DNA from: Azospirillum ramasamyi
Lineage (GTDB): Bacteria; Pseudomonadota; Alphaproteobacteria; Azospirillales; Azospirillaceae
DNA length: 64,000 bases
NCBI RefSeq assembly: GCF_003233655.1
Contig: NZ_CP029829.1
Coordinates: 2,490,978-2,554,977, forward strand
Direction of reading: 5' to 3'
Shown here: piece after piece, positions 17,618-26,935 of the stretch
Layout of the letters: each line of letters begins with the position of its first letter
Position numbering within the stretch: the first letter of the stretch is position 1
The notes under the pieces: model-generated
What the model was told of the DNA's origin: nothing
The model's database searches: none
What the model saw: the letters and a program-made list of their open reading frames with translations, nothing else
Program-made: the position numbers and the translations under genes

Positions 17618-17633
17618 TGTTTCACGTGAAACA
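17618..17633. promoter_or_regulatory. parS: Perfect 16-bp parS centromere site
   Basis: The 16-mer TGTTTCACGTGAAACA matches the canonical ParB-binding parS consensus at every position and is fully palindromic. It is intergenic, between the converging ends of mltA and hslU, about 8.2 kb from the proposed oriC. Origin-proximal parS sites are the rule for ParABS segregation. parA and parB are not in this window. Confidence 0.93.
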
Positions 17634-17658
17634 GGGGGCACCCGGTACCGGCGCCCCC
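17634..17658. terminator. Palindrome between converging mltA and hslU
   Basis: GGGGGC (17634-17639) and GCCCCC (17653-17658) flank the self-complementary CCGGTACCGG, immediately beside the parS site. It probably serves as a two-way transcription stop, although there is no T-run. Confidence 0.45.
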
Positions 17659-17665
17659 CGCGCCC

Positions 17666-19009
17666 TCACAGGATGAACTTCGACAGGTCCGCGTTCTTCG
17701 CCAGCCCGCCGACCCGTTCCCGCACCAGGGCGGCGTCGATGGTGATGGTCTCTCCGGCGCGGTCGCTGGCGGCGAAGCTGATTTCCTCCAGCAGGCGTTC
17801 CAGCACCGTGTGAAGGCGCCGCGCGCCGATGTTCTCGACGGAGCCGTTGATCTCCGCCGCCAGCCGGGCCAGCTCGTCGATGCTGTCGTCGGTGAAGACC
17901 AGATCGACCTCCTCCGTCTTCATCAGCGCCTTGTACTGGCGGATCAGGCTGGCCTCCGGCTCGGTCAGGATGCGCTTGAAGTCGTCCTGGCTCAGCGCCT
18001 TCAACTCGACGCGGATCGGCAGGCGGCCCTGTAGTTCGGGCAGAAGGTCCGACGGCTTGGCGACATGGAAGGCGCCCGACGCGATGAACAGGATGTGGTC
18101 GGTCTTGACCGGGCCATGCTTGGTCGAGACGGTGGTGCCCTCGATCAGCGGCAGCAGGTCGCGCTGAACGCCCTCGCGGCTGACATCGGCGCCGCGGGCG
18201 TCCGAGCGGGCGGAGATCTTGTCGATCTCGTCCAGGAAGACGATGCCGTTCTGCTCGACCGCGCGGATCGCCTCCGCAACCACCTTCTCCTGGTCCAGCA
18301 GCTTGTCGGACTCCTCGGCCATCAGCACGCCGTGGCTCTCGGCGACCGACATGCGGCGGGTCTTGGTGCGGCCGCCCATCATCTTGCCGAACATGTCGTT
18401 CAGGTTCAGCATGCCCATCTGGGCGCCCGGCATGCCGGGGATGTCGAAGGTCGGCATGGAGCCCGCCCCGGTGTCGGCCACCTGGACTTCGATCTCCTTG
18501 TCGTTCAGCGTGCCTTCGCGCAGCATCTTGCGGAACTTGGCGCGCGTCTCGGCACTGGCGCTGTCGCCGCACAGCGCGTCGAGCACCCGCTCCTCGGCGC
18601 GCAGCTCCGCCTTGGCGGCGACCTCCTTGCGCAGCCGCTCGCGGGTCAGGCCGATGGCGGCCTCCACCAGATCGCGGACGATCTGTTCCACGTCGCGCCC
18701 GACATAGCCGACCTCGGTGAACTTGGTCGCCTCCACCTTCAGGAAGGGGGCCTGGGCCAGCTTGGCGAGGCGGCGGGCGATCTCGGTCTTGCCGACGCCG
18801 GTCGGGCCGATCATCAGGATGTTCTTCGGCAGCACCTCTTCCCGCAGCCCCTCCGGCAGCTGCTGCCGGCGCCAGCGGTTGCGCAGCGCGATGGCGACCG
18901 CGCGCTTGGCGTCGTTCTGGCCGACGATGTAACGGTCGAGTTCGGAGACGATCTCGCGCGGGCTGAAGGCGGCGGTGTCGGCGGACACGGAAGCGGTCTG
19001 GGTCGTCAT
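17666..19009 (-). CDS. hslU: ATP-dependent protease ATPase subunit HslU
   Basis: AAA+ unfoldase of the HslUV (ClpYQ) protease. 447 residues. Start [21 protein letters not shown], then [21 protein letters not shown], Walker [13 protein letters not shown], pore loop GYVGRD, the I-domain (about residues 110-240), Walker [11 protein letters not shown], and the C-terminal tail ADLSKFIL that docks into HslV. The start at 19009 lies 5 bases after the hslV stop. Open-frame sequence further upstream overlaps hslV and is not used. Confidence 0.97.
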   Translation of the reverse strand: MTTQTASVSADTAAFSPREIVSELDRYIVGQNDAKRAVAIALRNRWRRQQLPEGLREEVLPKNILMIGPTGVGKTEIARRLAKLAQAPFLKVEATKFTEVGYVGRDVEQIVRDLVEAAIGLTRERLRKEVAAKAELRAEERVLDALCGDSASAETRAKFRKMLREGTLNDKEIEVQVADTGAGSMPTFDIPGMPGAQMGMLNLNDMFGKMMGGRTKTRRMSVAESHGVLMAEESDKLLDQEKVVAEAIRAVEQNGIVFLDEIDKISARSDARGADVSREGVQRDLLPLIEGTTVSTKHGPVKTDHILFIASGAFHVAKPSDLLPELQGRLPIRVELKALSQDDFKRILTEPEASLIRQYKALMKTEEVDLVFTDDSIDELARLAAEINGSVENIGARRLHTVLERLLEEISFAASDRAGETITIDAALVRERVGGLAKNADLSKFIL

Positions 19010-19014
19010 GGCGC

Positions 19015-19584
19015 TCACAGCTTTTCCAGGGTGACGTTTTCGTTGGTGTAGACGCAGATGCCGGCGGCGATCTTCATCGCCTTGCGCGCCACCGCCTCCG
19101 CATCCATCCCGTCGATGTCGATCAGCGCGCGCGCCGCCGACAGGGCATAGGATCCGCCGGAACCGATGCCGATCAGCCCGTCCTCCGGCTCCAGCACGTC
19201 GCCGTTGCCGGTCAGCACGAGGCTGACATTCCTGTCGGCCACCGCCATCATCGCTTCCAGCCGCCGAAGATAGCGGTCGGTGCGCCAGTCCTTGGCCATC
19301 TCGACACAGGCGCGGGTCAGCTGGCCGGGATACTGCTCCAGCTTGCCTTCGAGCCGCTCGAACAGGGTCAGCGCGTCGGCGGTGGCGCCGGCGAAACCGG
19401 CCATCACCGTGCCGCCGGCCAGCCAGCGGACCTTGCGCGCGTTGGCCTTCATCACCGTTGGGCCGACCGAGACCTGCCCGTCGCCGGCGATCACCACCTG
19501 ACCGTTCTTGCGCACGGACAGGATGGTGGTGCCGTGCCATTGGATGGGATCGTGTGGATTGGACGCTGGGTAGGTCATGCGCAA
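19015..19584 (-). CDS. hslV: ATP-dependent protease peptidase subunit HslV
   Basis: Threonine peptidase that forms the double hexamer of HslUV. The catalytic N-terminal threonine of the mature enzyme is expected at residue 19 in [15 protein letters not shown], so about 18 residues would be removed as a propeptide; the classical E. coli protein loses only Met. The conserved [25 protein letters not shown] and [11 protein letters not shown] segments are present. First gene of hslVU. A shorter start at residue 3 (MTYPASN) is possible. Confidence 0.95.
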   Translation of the reverse strand: MRMTYPASNPHDPIQWHGTTILSVRKNGQVVIAGDGQVSVGPTVMKANARKVRWLAGGTVMAGFAGATADALTLFERLEGKLEQYPGQLTRACVEMAKDWRTDRYLRRLEAMMAVADRNVSLVLTGNGDVLEPEDGLIGIGSGGSYALSAARALIDIDGMDAEAVARKAMKIAAGICVYTNENVTLEKL

Positions 19585-19677
19585 ACCATGCAGGAAAAGG
19601 GGAGCCGCCCGCCGCCCCGGAAAGGCGCACCGTTGCGGGGCGCAAGCCCCTGGGGCCGCGACGGCAGGGCATCCGGT

Positions 19678-21303
19678 CTATGTGGGAGGGGCGCGGTCCC
19701 CGTCAAGCACATCGCCGTCAAGCTCCCAATCCTCCGCCCACGGATCTGCCCAGGCGTCGGAGGGTTTGCCGCGTCCCTGCCGCTTCCGTTCGATTTCCCG
19801 AGCCCGGTTGCGGTCCAGCCGGTCCTGTTTGGACGGGGGAGAGGTTGCGCCTGACCCGGCCGGATACTGGCCAGCCGGATCTAGGCCAACTGGATCTAGG
19901 CCAACTGGATCCGCCCCCAGCCGGTCGAGCAGTGGCCCGATCGCCAGGAACTCGACCAGCCCGGCCGGCGTGGCGACGGAACGGCCGGTGGAGGGCGCCA
20001 CGCCGGCCAGCATGCCGTCGCCATCCAGCAGCGGATCGCCGGCCTCCGTCACCGCCGTGAACAGGGCGGCGGAGCCCAGATCCGCCTGGATCAGCGTGGC
20101 GCCGCGGCTCTCTCCGGCTTGCAGGCCGCCGACGATGCCCGCGACCTCCTTGCCCCGTCCACCGGGGATCGCCCGCACCGGTTCGCTGACGCGCAGGCTC
20201 CGGGTGCGGAGGGGAAGGGCGGTCAGACGCGCCGGCACCCTCACCAGTGCGAGGCCGCTCGCCGCGTCGCGCCCGACCACCCAGCCGGTCAGTTCCACCC
20301 CGCGCGCCGGGCGGACGGTCACGGTGGGGTCGGATCCGGGGAGGGGAGCCAGCAGAACGGACTGCACTTCGCCCGCCACATCGGTCTGGCCGATCACCAG
20401 CCCATGGAAAACGCCCGCCGATCCGCCGACCGTCACCCGCGCCGACGCCGCCCGGCCGGATCCGCCCCCGCTCCGCAGCAGAAGACGGCCGGCCGGCAGG
20501 GAAGGGGGCGACAGGGCAGGGGACGCCAAGGCCGGGGTCGGACTGGAGGTTTCCGGCGTCAGCGGAACGGGCCCGGATCCGGCCGGTGCCGGCGTGGAAA
20601 CCATCGCGGCCGGCAGTGCCGCCGGAGCGGGCAGGGCGCCGCCGGACAGCAGGGCGCGGAACCCCGCATCGGCGGCGAGCGCCTCCACCGCCGCGGCGAA
20701 GGCCTCCTCCACCAGCAGGGTGTCGCCCTGGGGCACGCCGCGCTCCTGCGTCGTGGCGCCGGTGGTGACGATGCGGTGGACGAGCCCGCCGCCGCGCGTG
20801 TCGTAGACCGTCCATTCCACCCTGACGCTGCCGGTGCCCGAACTGCCCTTGCTGCTGCCGGTCAGCCAGTTGACACGGTTGCACAGCTCCAGCTGCACGT
20901 CGCGCAGGTCGCCCTGTACGGTGAAGCGGGCGCGGCTGCGGTTGCCGTCGGGGCTGTCGGGACCGCCGGGCCGCCCGACGACATCGAAGCCGGCGGCGGT
21001 CATCACCTCGCTGAACCGCTCCTCGAAGGTGGAGCCGCGCCGCATGTTGACGCCGCTGGTCCAATAGACGTCGTCATAGGGCGGGGCGCAGTCGATGCCC
21101 CAGACATAGCGGCCGATCTGCATCCCGCGCCGCATCGACCCGATGGCAAGCTCGCCGAAACGGAGCGGGGCGGTGGTGCCGGCGGCGACCGGCGGCGCCG
21201 TTCTGCCGCCCTGCGGAGGCGGAGCCATGCCGCCGCAACCCGCAGGCAGCAGGCCGAGAAGGAGCAGCGATGCTGCGGCGAAAGGGCGCGGGAAGCTCAT
21301 CAT
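19678..21303 (-). CDS. Predicted lipoprotein with a degenerate trypsin/HtrA-like domain
   Basis: 541 residues, not recognised as a named family. A signal peptide with lipobox LPAGC puts the lipid-bearing Cys at 23. Residues 45-215 form one domain ([17 protein letters not shown]; Cys72 and Cys141 might pair). A Pro/Ala-rich linker (220-270) follows. Residues 275-455 read like a serine-protease barrel: [11 protein letters not shown] at 347-357 matches the catalytic-Asp strand, and [15 protein letters not shown] at 421-435 matches GNSGGPLLD, but with Asp replacing the serine and no histidine motif. The tail has a 5-residue repeat (VGLDP) from a 15-bp tandem duplication at 19877-19906. Likely a periplasmic non-enzymatic protein. 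Confidence 0.75.
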   Translation of the reverse strand: MMSFPRPFAAASLLLLGLLPAGCGGMAPPPQGGRTAPPVAAGTTAPLRFGELAIGSMRRGMQIGRYVWGIDCAPPYDDVYWTSGVNMRRGSTFEERFSEVMTAAGFDVVGRPGGPDSPDGNRSRARFTVQGDLRDVQLELCNRVNWLTGSSKGSSGTGSVRVEWTVYDTRGGGLVHRIVTTGATTQERGVPQGDTLLVEEAFAAAVEALAADAGFRALLSGGALPAPAALPAAMVSTPAPAGSGPVPLTPETSSPTPALASPALSPPSLPAGRLLLRSGGGSGRAASARVTVGGSAGVFHGLVIGQTDVAGEVQSVLLAPLPGSDPTVTVRPARGVELTGWVVGRDAASGLALVRVPARLTALPLRTRSLRVSEPVRAIPGGRGKEVAGIVGGLQAGESRGATLIQADLGSAALFTAVTEAGDPLLDGDGMLAGVAPSTGRSVATPAGLVEFLAIGPLLDRLGADPVGLDPVGLDPAGQYPAGSGATSPPSKQDRLDRNRAREIERKRQGRGKPSDAWADPWAEDWELDGDVLDGDRAPPT

Positions 21304-21438
21304 AAGCGGATATGCACGTATGAAGTGTATCGGACTCTACCCCGCACACTTTCGTAGGACAATCGTCGGAATGGACAAGCCGCGCATCAATCGTGCCGGA
21401 TGCTGGCGCGTGGGGATGCTTCCTGCTACAAAACCGCC

Positions 21439-22062
21439 ATGGACCAGACCCCCATCAACGGCGGCCGCCGCGCCTCGATCGAGCGGAACACCACCGAGAC
21501 CCGGATCCGGGTTGCGCTGAACCTTGACGGCACCGGCGTTTACGACGTCAAGACGGGGGTCGGCTTCCTCGACCACATGCTGGAGCAGCTGTCGAGGCAC
21601 AGCCTGATGGACCTGACGGTCCTGGCCGACGGCGACCTGCACATCGACTACCACCACACGACCGAGGATACCGGCATCGCCATCGGCATGGCGGTGGCGA
21701 AGGCGCTGGGCGACCGCAAGGGCATCCAGCGCTACGGCCATTCCTATGTCCCGATGGACGAGACGCTGACCCGGGTGGCGCTGGACTTCTCCAACCGGCC
21801 CTACCTGATCTGGAAGGTGAACTTCACCCGCGACAAGATCGGCGACTTCGACACCGAGCTGTTCCGTGAATGGTTCCAGGCCTTCGCCATGGCCGCCGGC
21901 GTGACGCTGCACGTCGAGAACCTGTATGGCGAGAACAACCACCATATCGTGGAAAGCTGCTACAAGGCGCTTGCCCGCGCGCTGCGCGCCGGGGTGGAGA
22001 TCGACCCGCGCAAGCGCGATGCGGTGCCCTCCACCAAGGGTACGCTCGGCGGATCGCTCTGA
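21439..22062 (+). CDS. hisB: Imidazoleglycerol-phosphate dehydratase
   Basis: Mn-dependent dehydration of imidazoleglycerol phosphate, step 6 of histidine synthesis. 207 residues, monofunctional and lacking the HisN-type phosphatase domain. The metal-binding repeats [12 protein letters not shown] and [17 protein letters not shown], plus [17 protein letters not shown], are intact. The start at 21439 ([21 protein letters not shown]) is preferred over one 13 codons earlier. First gene of the his operon, divergent from the lipoprotein gene. Confidence 0.96.
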   Translation: MDQTPINGGRRASIERNTTETRIRVALNLDGTGVYDVKTGVGFLDHMLEQLSRHSLMDLTVLADGDLHIDYHHTTEDTGIAIGMAVAKALGDRKGIQRYGHSYVPMDETLTRVALDFSNRPYLIWKVNFTRDKIGDFDTELFREWFQAFAMAAGVTLHVENLYGENNHHIVESCYKALARALRAGVEIDPRKRDAVPSTKGTLGGSL

Positions 22063-22114
22063 CGGCGGGGATGCAGTCCCCCTCCGCCGTCCTATCGGAA
22101 GGTTTGTCACGTCC

Positions 22115-22759
22115 ATGGAAACGGTCACGCTGATCGATTACGGCTCCGGCAACCTGCGCTCCGCCGCCAAGGCGATCGAGCGCGCCGCCGGCGAAGCCGA
22201 AGCCTCCTACACTGTTCTCGTCACCTCCGACGCCGATGCGGTCCGCCGGGCCGACCGCGTGGTCCTGCCGGGCGTCGGCGCCTTCGCCGATTGCAAGCGC
22301 GGCCTGTCGGAGGTTCCCGGCATGCTCGAGGCGCTGGAAGAGGTGGTGCACCGCCGCGGCCGGCCCTTCCTGGGGATCTGCGTCGGCATGCAGCTGATGG
22401 CGGAACGCGGGCGCGAATATGGCGTGACCGAGGGGCTGGGCTGGGTCCGCGGCGAGGTGGTGAAGCTGGAGCCGGCGGATCCGGCCCTGAAAATCCCCCA
22501 TATGGGCTGGAACGAGCTGAACATCCGCCATCCGCACCCGGTGCTGGCCGGTCTGCCGGAGGGCTCTCATGCCTATTTCGTCCATTCCTACCAGTTCAGG
22601 CTGGCCGATCCCGACACGCTGATCGCGTCGGCCGACTATGGCGGCCCCTTCGCCGCGGTGGTCGGGCGCGACAATCTGGTCGGCACCCAGTTCCACCCGG
22701 AGAAGAGCCAGGCGACCGGTCTGGCGCTGATCGCCAATTTCCTGCGCTGGAAGGTCTGA
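22115..22759 (+). CDS. hisH: Imidazole glycerol phosphate synthase glutaminase subunit
   Basis: Class I amidotransferase subunit that supplies ammonia to HisF. 214 residues, with nucleophile Cys89 in [11 protein letters not shown], the oxyanion motif LPGVGAF, and the catalytic His/Glu pair in [10 protein letters not shown]. The ATG at 22115 has GGAAGG 12 bases ahead, somewhat distant. It is followed 4 bases later by an acetyltransferase gene rather than directly by hisA. Confidence 0.95.
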   Translation: METVTLIDYGSGNLRSAAKAIERAAGEAEASYTVLVTSDADAVRRADRVVLPGVGAFADCKRGLSEVPGMLEALEEVVHRRGRPFLGICVGMQLMAERGREYGVTEGLGWVRGEVVKLEPADPALKIPHMGWNELNIRHPHPVLAGLPEGSHAYFVHSYQFRLADPDTLIASADYGGPFAAVVGRDNLVGTQFHPEKSQATGLALIANFLRWKV

Positions 22760-22763
22760 CGCG

Positions 22764-23306
22764 ATGGCCGAGATCGCCATCGATAAGGTCGATTCGCTGA
22801 AGACCGCAGAGCTGCACGACCTGTGCGACGCCGCCGACGACGCCATCCGGGCCGGCGGCGGCTTCGGCTGGGTCGAGCCGCCGCCGCGCGACGTGATGGA
22901 GCGTTTCTGGAAAGGCGTGCTGGTCGTGCCGGAGCGGGTGCTGTTCGTCGCCCGCCTCGACGGGGTGGTGGCCGGATCCGCCCAGCTGGTCAAGCCGCCG
23001 CGCAACAACGAGGCGCAGGCCCACGCCGCCCAGCTGACCACCAGCTTCGTCGCCCCCTGGGCGCGCGGCCACGGCCTTGCCCGCCGCCTGACCATGGCGG
23101 TGGTGGAGGAGGCGCGCGCCGTCGGCTTCCAGGTGCTGAACCTGGATGTCCGGGTGACGCAGGAAGCGGCCATCGCGCTCTACGAATCGCTCGGCTTCAG
23201 GCGCTGGGGAACCCATCCTTTCTATGCGCTGGTGCAGGGCAAGCCGCTCGCCGGCCATTTCTACTGCAAAGACCTTCAGCCCGCCCACCAGCCGTCCGCC
23301 CAATAA
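22764..23306 (+). CDS. GNAT acetyltransferase inside the histidine operon
   Basis: 180-residue Gcn5-related N-acetyltransferase. The acetyl-CoA pyrophosphate loop is in the segment [20 protein letters not shown] (R/QxxGxG/A), and the C-terminal signature [21 protein letters not shown] is typical. It starts 4 bases after hisH and ends 31 bases before hisA, so it is co-transcribed with histidine genes. The family is certain; the substrate is unknown. In the classical pathway no acetylation is needed. Confidence 0.88.
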   Translation: MAEIAIDKVDSLKTAELHDLCDAADDAIRAGGGFGWVEPPPRDVMERFWKGVLVVPERVLFVARLDGVVAGSAQLVKPPRNNEAQAHAAQLTTSFVAPWARGHGLARRLTMAVVEEARAVGFQVLNLDVRVTQEAAIALYESLGFRRWGTHPFYALVQGKPLAGHFYCKDLQPAHQPSAQ

Positions 23307-23337
23307 CCGCCAGCAACGCCATAGGAAGACGCCAGCG

Positions 23338-24084
23338 ATGATCATCTACCCCGCCATCGACCTCAAGGACGGTGCCTGCGTCCGCCTGCTGCGCGGCGAG
23401 ATGAGCCAGGCCACGGTCTTCAACAACGATCCCGGCGAACAGGCCCGCCTGTTCCAGAGCCAGGGCTTCGAATGGCTGCATCTGGTCGACCTCAACGGCG
23501 CCTTCGAAGGCAAGCCGGTGAATGGCGCCGCGGTCGAAAGCATCCTGAAATCGGTCACCATCCCGGTGCAGCTCGGCGGCGGCATCCGCGACCTGAACAC
23601 CATCGGCATGTGGCTGGAGAAGGGCGTCAGCCGCGTCATCCTGGGCACGGTGGCGCTGCGCGACCCGGATCTGGTCAAGGCCGCCTGCCGCGAGTTCCCG
23701 GGCAGGATCGCGGTGGGCATCGACGCGCGCGAAGGCTATGTCGCGGTGGCCGGCTGGGCCGAGACCTCCGACATCAAGGCGCTGGATCTGGCGCTGAAGT
23801 TCGAGGATTGCGGCGTCTCCGCCATCATCTACACCGACATCAACCGCGACGGCGCCATGGGCGGCGTCAACGTGGAGTCGACCTCCGACCTCGCCTTCCA
23901 CCTGACCACGCCGGTCATCGCGTCCGGCGGAGTCTCGTCCATCGAGGATCTGAAGGCGCTGAAGGTCGAGGAGGACACCGGGATCGAGGGCGTGATCTGC
24001 GGCCGCGCGCTGTATGACGGCCGGATCGACCCTGGGGAAGCGCTGGCCCTGCTCTCCGCCACCGCCGTCGAGGACGCCGACTGA
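23338..24084 (+). CDS. hisA: Phosphoribosylformimino-5-aminoimidazole carboxamide ribotide isomerase
   Basis: (beta/alpha)8-barrel enzyme that performs the Amadori rearrangement of ProFAR. 248 residues, with catalytic Asp8 in YPAIDLKDG and the second Asp in [14 protein letters not shown]. The phosphate-binding loops [10 protein letters not shown] and [11 protein letters not shown] are present. The start at 23338 is the family N-terminus ([12 protein letters not shown]). Its stop overlaps the hisF start by one base (TGATG). Confidence 0.96.
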   Translation: MIIYPAIDLKDGACVRLLRGEMSQATVFNNDPGEQARLFQSQGFEWLHLVDLNGAFEGKPVNGAAVESILKSVTIPVQLGGGIRDLNTIGMWLEKGVSRVILGTVALRDPDLVKAACREFPGRIAVGIDAREGYVAVAGWAETSDIKALDLALKFEDCGVSAIIYTDINRDGAMGGVNVESTSDLAFHLTTPVIASGGVSSIEDLKALKVEEDTGIEGVICGRALYDGRIDPGEALALLSATAVEDAD

Positions 24085-24917
24085 TGCTGAAGATGCGCGT
24101 CATCCCCTGCCTGGACGTCAAGGACGGCCGGGTGGTGAAGGGGGTCAATTTCGTCGATCTGGTCGATGCCGGCGATCCGGTGGAGCAGGCCCGCGTCTAT
24201 GACCGCGAGGGGGCCGACGAACTGACCTTCCTCGACATCACCGCCAGTCACGAGAACCGCGACACCATCTTCGACGTGGTGCGGCGGACGGCGGAGCAGG
24301 TCTTCATGCCGCTGACCGTCGGCGGCGGCGTACGCACGGTGGACGACATCCGCAAGCTGCTGCTGGCCGGCGCCGACAAGGTGTCGATCAACACCGCGGC
24401 GATCCACCGCCCCGACTTCGTGCGCGAGGGCGCGGAGAAGTTCGGCGCGCAGTGCATCGTCGTCGCCATCGACGCCAAGAAGGTCGCTCCCGGCAGATGG
24501 GAGGTCTTCACCCATGGCGGCCGCAACGCCACCGGCATCGACGCGGTGGAATGGGCCAAGCGGATGGAATCGCTGGGGGCCGGCGAAATCCTGCTGACCT
24601 CGATGGACCGCGACGGCACCAAGAGCGGCTTCGACCTGGAGCTGACGCGCACGGTGGCGGACTCGATCCGCATCCCGGTGATCGCGTCGGGCGGCGTCGG
24701 CACACTGGACCATCTGGTGGAGGGCATCCGCGAGGGCCACGCCACCGCGGTGCTCGCCGCCTCGATCTTCCATTTCGGCACCTACACCATCGGTCAGGCC
24801 AAGGCGGCGCTGAGCGCCGCCGGCATTCCGGTGCGCCCGGCCCGGGCAACGAACCCGGTGGCGAACCCGGTGGCGAATGCGGCGGTGGAGACGGCGGTGG
24901 AGACGGCGAATGGGTGA
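24084..24917 (+). CDS. hisF: Imidazole glycerol phosphate synthase cyclase subunit
   Basis: Cyclase partner of HisH, producing imidazole glycerol phosphate and AICAR. Catalytic Asp residues are in [14 protein letters not shown] and [13 protein letters not shown]. 277 residues, about 20 longer than usual. The extra C-terminal tail is made of two back-to-back 12-bp tandem duplications: two copies of AACCCGGTGGCG at 24852-24875 and two of GCGGTGGAGACG at 24882-24905, encoding NPVANPVA and AVETAVET. The tail overlaps hisE by 8 bases. Confidence 0.95.
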   Translation: MLKMRVIPCLDVKDGRVVKGVNFVDLVDAGDPVEQARVYDREGADELTFLDITASHENRDTIFDVVRRTAEQVFMPLTVGGGVRTVDDIRKLLLAGADKVSINTAAIHRPDFVREGAEKFGAQCIVVAIDAKKVAPGRWEVFTHGGRNATGIDAVEWAKRMESLGAGEILLTSMDRDGTKSGFDLELTRTVADSIRIPVIASGGVGTLDHLVEGIREGHATAVLAASIFHFGTYTIGQAKAALSAAGIPVRPARATNPVANPVANAAVETAVETANG

Positions 24918-25269
24918 CAAGAAATCTGCCGAGAAGGCGCCGGCCCCGCCGGGCGCCGAGGTGCTGGACCGGCTGTTCGTCACCGTCCAGGGCCGCAAGG
25001 GCGCGGATCCGGAGACCTCCTACACCGCGAAGCTCTACAGCCGCGGCACCGCCAAGATCGCCCAGAAGGTGGGCGAGGAGGCGGTGGAGGCGATCCTGGA
25101 GGCGGTACGCGGCGACAAGGCGGCGCTGGCCGCGGAATCCGCCGACCTGCTCTATCACCTGCTGGTGCTGTGGGCCGACCTGGGGCTGGATCCGGCGGAG
25201 GTCTGGACCAAGCTCGCCCAGCGCGAGGGCACCAGCGGCATCGACGAGAAGAAGTCCCGCAAAGCCTGA
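24910..25269 (+). CDS. hisE: Phosphoribosyl-ATP pyrophosphatase
   Basis: Hydrolyses PR-ATP to PR-AMP, step 2 of histidine synthesis. 119 residues, monofunctional and not fused to HisI. The all-alpha MazG-like fold is marked by [29 protein letters not shown] and [18 protein letters not shown], with the metal-binding Glu/Asp residues. Start MGDKKSAEK at 24910, within the end of hisF. hisI and hisG are not in the window. Confidence 0.95.
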   Translation: MGDKKSAEKAPAPPGAEVLDRLFVTVQGRKGADPETSYTAKLYSRGTAKIAQKVGEEAVEAILEAVRGDKAALAAESADLLYHLLVLWADLGLDPAEVWTKLAQREGTSGIDEKKSRKA

Positions 25270-25300
25270 ACGGGATTCCCCAGAAAAGAGGACGCACGCG

Positions 25301-25669
25301 ATGGCCAAGAGCTATGACGACAGCAACGTGTTCGCCCGCATCCTGCGCGGCGAAATCCCGTGCAAGAAGGTCCATGAGACCGAGCACGCGCTCGCTTTCC
25401 ACGACATCGACCCGCAGACGCCGACCCATGTGCTGGTGATCCCGAAGGGCGCCTACATCGACATGGACGACTTCACCGCCAAGGCGTCGGAGGCCGAGAT
25501 CGCCGGCCTGTTCCGCGCGGTGGGCGAGGTCGCCCGCATGGTCGGCGCCGACGGCCCCGGTTACCGCATCCTGTCCAACTGCGGCGAGGCCGCGCATCAG
25601 GAAGTGCCGCACCTGCACATCCACCTGTTCGCCGGCCGCGACCTGGGGCGGATGATCGGCAAGGCTTGA
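25301..25669 (+). CDS. hinT: HIT-family purine nucleoside phosphoramidase (HinT type)
   Basis: 122-residue histidine-triad hydrolase that cleaves AMP-linked phosphoramidates and acyl-adenylates. The triad motif is HLHIHLFAGR near the C-terminus. SNVFARILRGEIPCKKVHE and the segment HVLVIPKGAYIDMDDF match the family. Located 31 bases after hisE; the hisE-hinT pairing is common in Rhodospirillales. The start at 25301 has AAAAGAGGA upstream. Confidence 0.93.
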   Translation: MAKSYDDSNVFARILRGEIPCKKVHETEHALAFHDIDPQTPTHVLVIPKGAYIDMDDFTAKASEAEIAGLFRAVGEVARMVGADGPGYRILSNCGEAAHQEVPHLHIHLFAGRDLGRMIGKA

Positions 25670-25709
25670 GCGCCGTTGCGCCTTTGCTGTGTTGGACCCC
25701 CGCCCTTAG

Positions 25710-25732
25710 CCTCCCCCGCCGAGCGGGGGAGG
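25710..25732. repeat. Extragenic palindrome, second copy
   Basis: CCTCCCCC (25710-25717) and GGGGGAGG (25725-25732) around GCCGAGC, between hinT and a converging XRE regulator gene. Same arms as the copy at 5340-5362. Confidence 0.6.
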
Positions 25733-25800
25733 GGATAAGTGCTCGTTCGGAAAGGCGGGGGGGAGGCCAGGTGGGGGCATTCGAAGCCGACTCTCCCGCA

Positions 25801-26199
25801 TTACCGCCGCCGCACCCCCGCCCGGCGCCTTGCGCACTTCTTCGGCGGCACCGCGTCCAGGATCGCCAGGATCGCGTCGATCCGCTCCTCGTCGAGGTCG
25901 CCGATACGTTCTGACAGCCGGTTGGCCAGTTCCGTCGCCTTCGCGCTCAAGCCCGCAGTGTCCACCGTCACGCGGGGATGGGACAGATCCGCCAGCCGCT
26001 CCAACTCCTCCGCCTCGTCCCAGATGATGCCGAAATAGGCGCAGATCTGCCGGACCAGCTGGGGCGAGGGTTGGCCGCGCTTGCCGTGCTCCAGCGCCGA
26101 CAGATAGGCGGACGAGATGGACAGATCCGTCGCCATCTGCTTCAGCGTCACGCCCTTGGCGTCGCGCAGCGACCGGACCCGTTCGCCGAACGGGGTCAT
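25801..26199 (-). CDS. XRE-family transcriptional regulator
   Basis: 132 residues. The N-terminal helix-turn-helix (about 8-62) is RVRSLRDAKGVTLKQMATDL followed by SISSAYLSALEHGKRGQPSP, an unusually canonical Cro/CI-type fold. The remainder is a short alpha-helical domain with IGDLDEERIDAILAIL, then a basic tail KKCARRRAGVRRR. The target is unknown. It follows the Smr-domain gene after 24 bases on the same strand, an adjacency I have seen in Rhodospirillales, so it may be part of the same transcript. Confidence 0.88.
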   Translation of the reverse strand: MTPFGERVRSLRDAKGVTLKQMATDLSISSAYLSALEHGKRGQPSPQLVRQICAYFGIIWDEAEELERLADLSHPRVTVDTAGLSAKATELANRLSERIGDLDEERIDAILAILDAVPPKKCARRRAGVRRR

Positions 26200-26223
26200 G
26201 GGAAGTCCCTGAATGTGTGGGAC

Positions 26224-26799
26224 TCAGTCCTTACGGTCGCGCCGCCGTTTGATCAAGACATACAGCGCGCCGTCGCCGCCATCCTTGGGACGGGCCGGCT
26301 GGATCGCCAGAACCATCGGGCGCAGGGCCGGATCCGCCAGCCAGCGGGGGGTCGCCTGACGCAGCACGCCGAACCCGCCGAAGCTGCCCTTGCCGGTGAT
26401 GACCAGGATGCAGCGCCGGCCTTCGTTCCAGGCGCGATGGACGAAGGAGGCGAGCGCGGTGTGCGCCTGCGCCTGGGTCATGCCGTGCAGGTCGATCCGG
26501 CCGTCGATCTCCAGCTCGCCGCGGCGGAAGCGCTCGCCGGTGCGGCGGTCGATGTTGGCCGTGGACCCCGGCGTCAGCGGCGGTTGGGCCGCGCGGGCCG
26601 GCCGGGGCGGGGCGGGGTGTTGCCTGGCGGACGGCGGCGGGGCGAGGCTGGTCGCCACCGGTTCCTCGACCAGTTCCGCCATGGTCGCCACCGGTTCCGG
26701 CTCCGCCTCGATCTGCCGGCCCGGCATGGGTTCGGCGTCGCGCATGGCGAGCCGCCACAAGCGCCGCTCGTCGGGCGTGGGCAGTCGTCTGCGGGTCAT
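26224..26799 (-). CDS. Smr-domain protein (MutS2 C-terminal-like nuclease domain)
   Basis: 191 residues. The first 90 are Pro/Glu-rich and disordered. The C-terminal Smr domain begins near IDGRIDLHGMTQAQAHTALASF, where LHG is the family's first motif, and contains CILVITGKGS (T-G-K-G motif). Free-standing Smr proteins may act as RNA or branched-DNA nucleases. The start MTRRRLPTPDERRLW at 26799 suits the family; an ATG 29 codons upstream is less likely. Confidence 0.88.
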   Translation of the reverse strand: MTRRRLPTPDERRLWRLAMRDAEPMPGRQIEAEPEPVATMAELVEEPVATSLAPPPSARQHPAPPRPARAAQPPLTPGSTANIDRRTGERFRRGELEIDGRIDLHGMTQAQAHTALASFVHRAWNEGRRCILVITGKGSFGGFGVLRQATPRWLADPALRPMVLAIQPARPKDGGDGALYVLIKRRRDRKD

Positions 26800-26935
26800 C
26801 GGCGCGGAACCTTCTGCGGAAACGAAAAGGGCGGTGCCAACGGATAAAGCCCGTCGGCCCGCCCCTGTCAATGTGTGTTGCCGCAACGCGAAAGAAAAGA
26901 TGTCGGGAGAATGGAAAGGGCGGAGGCGGAAGGTC

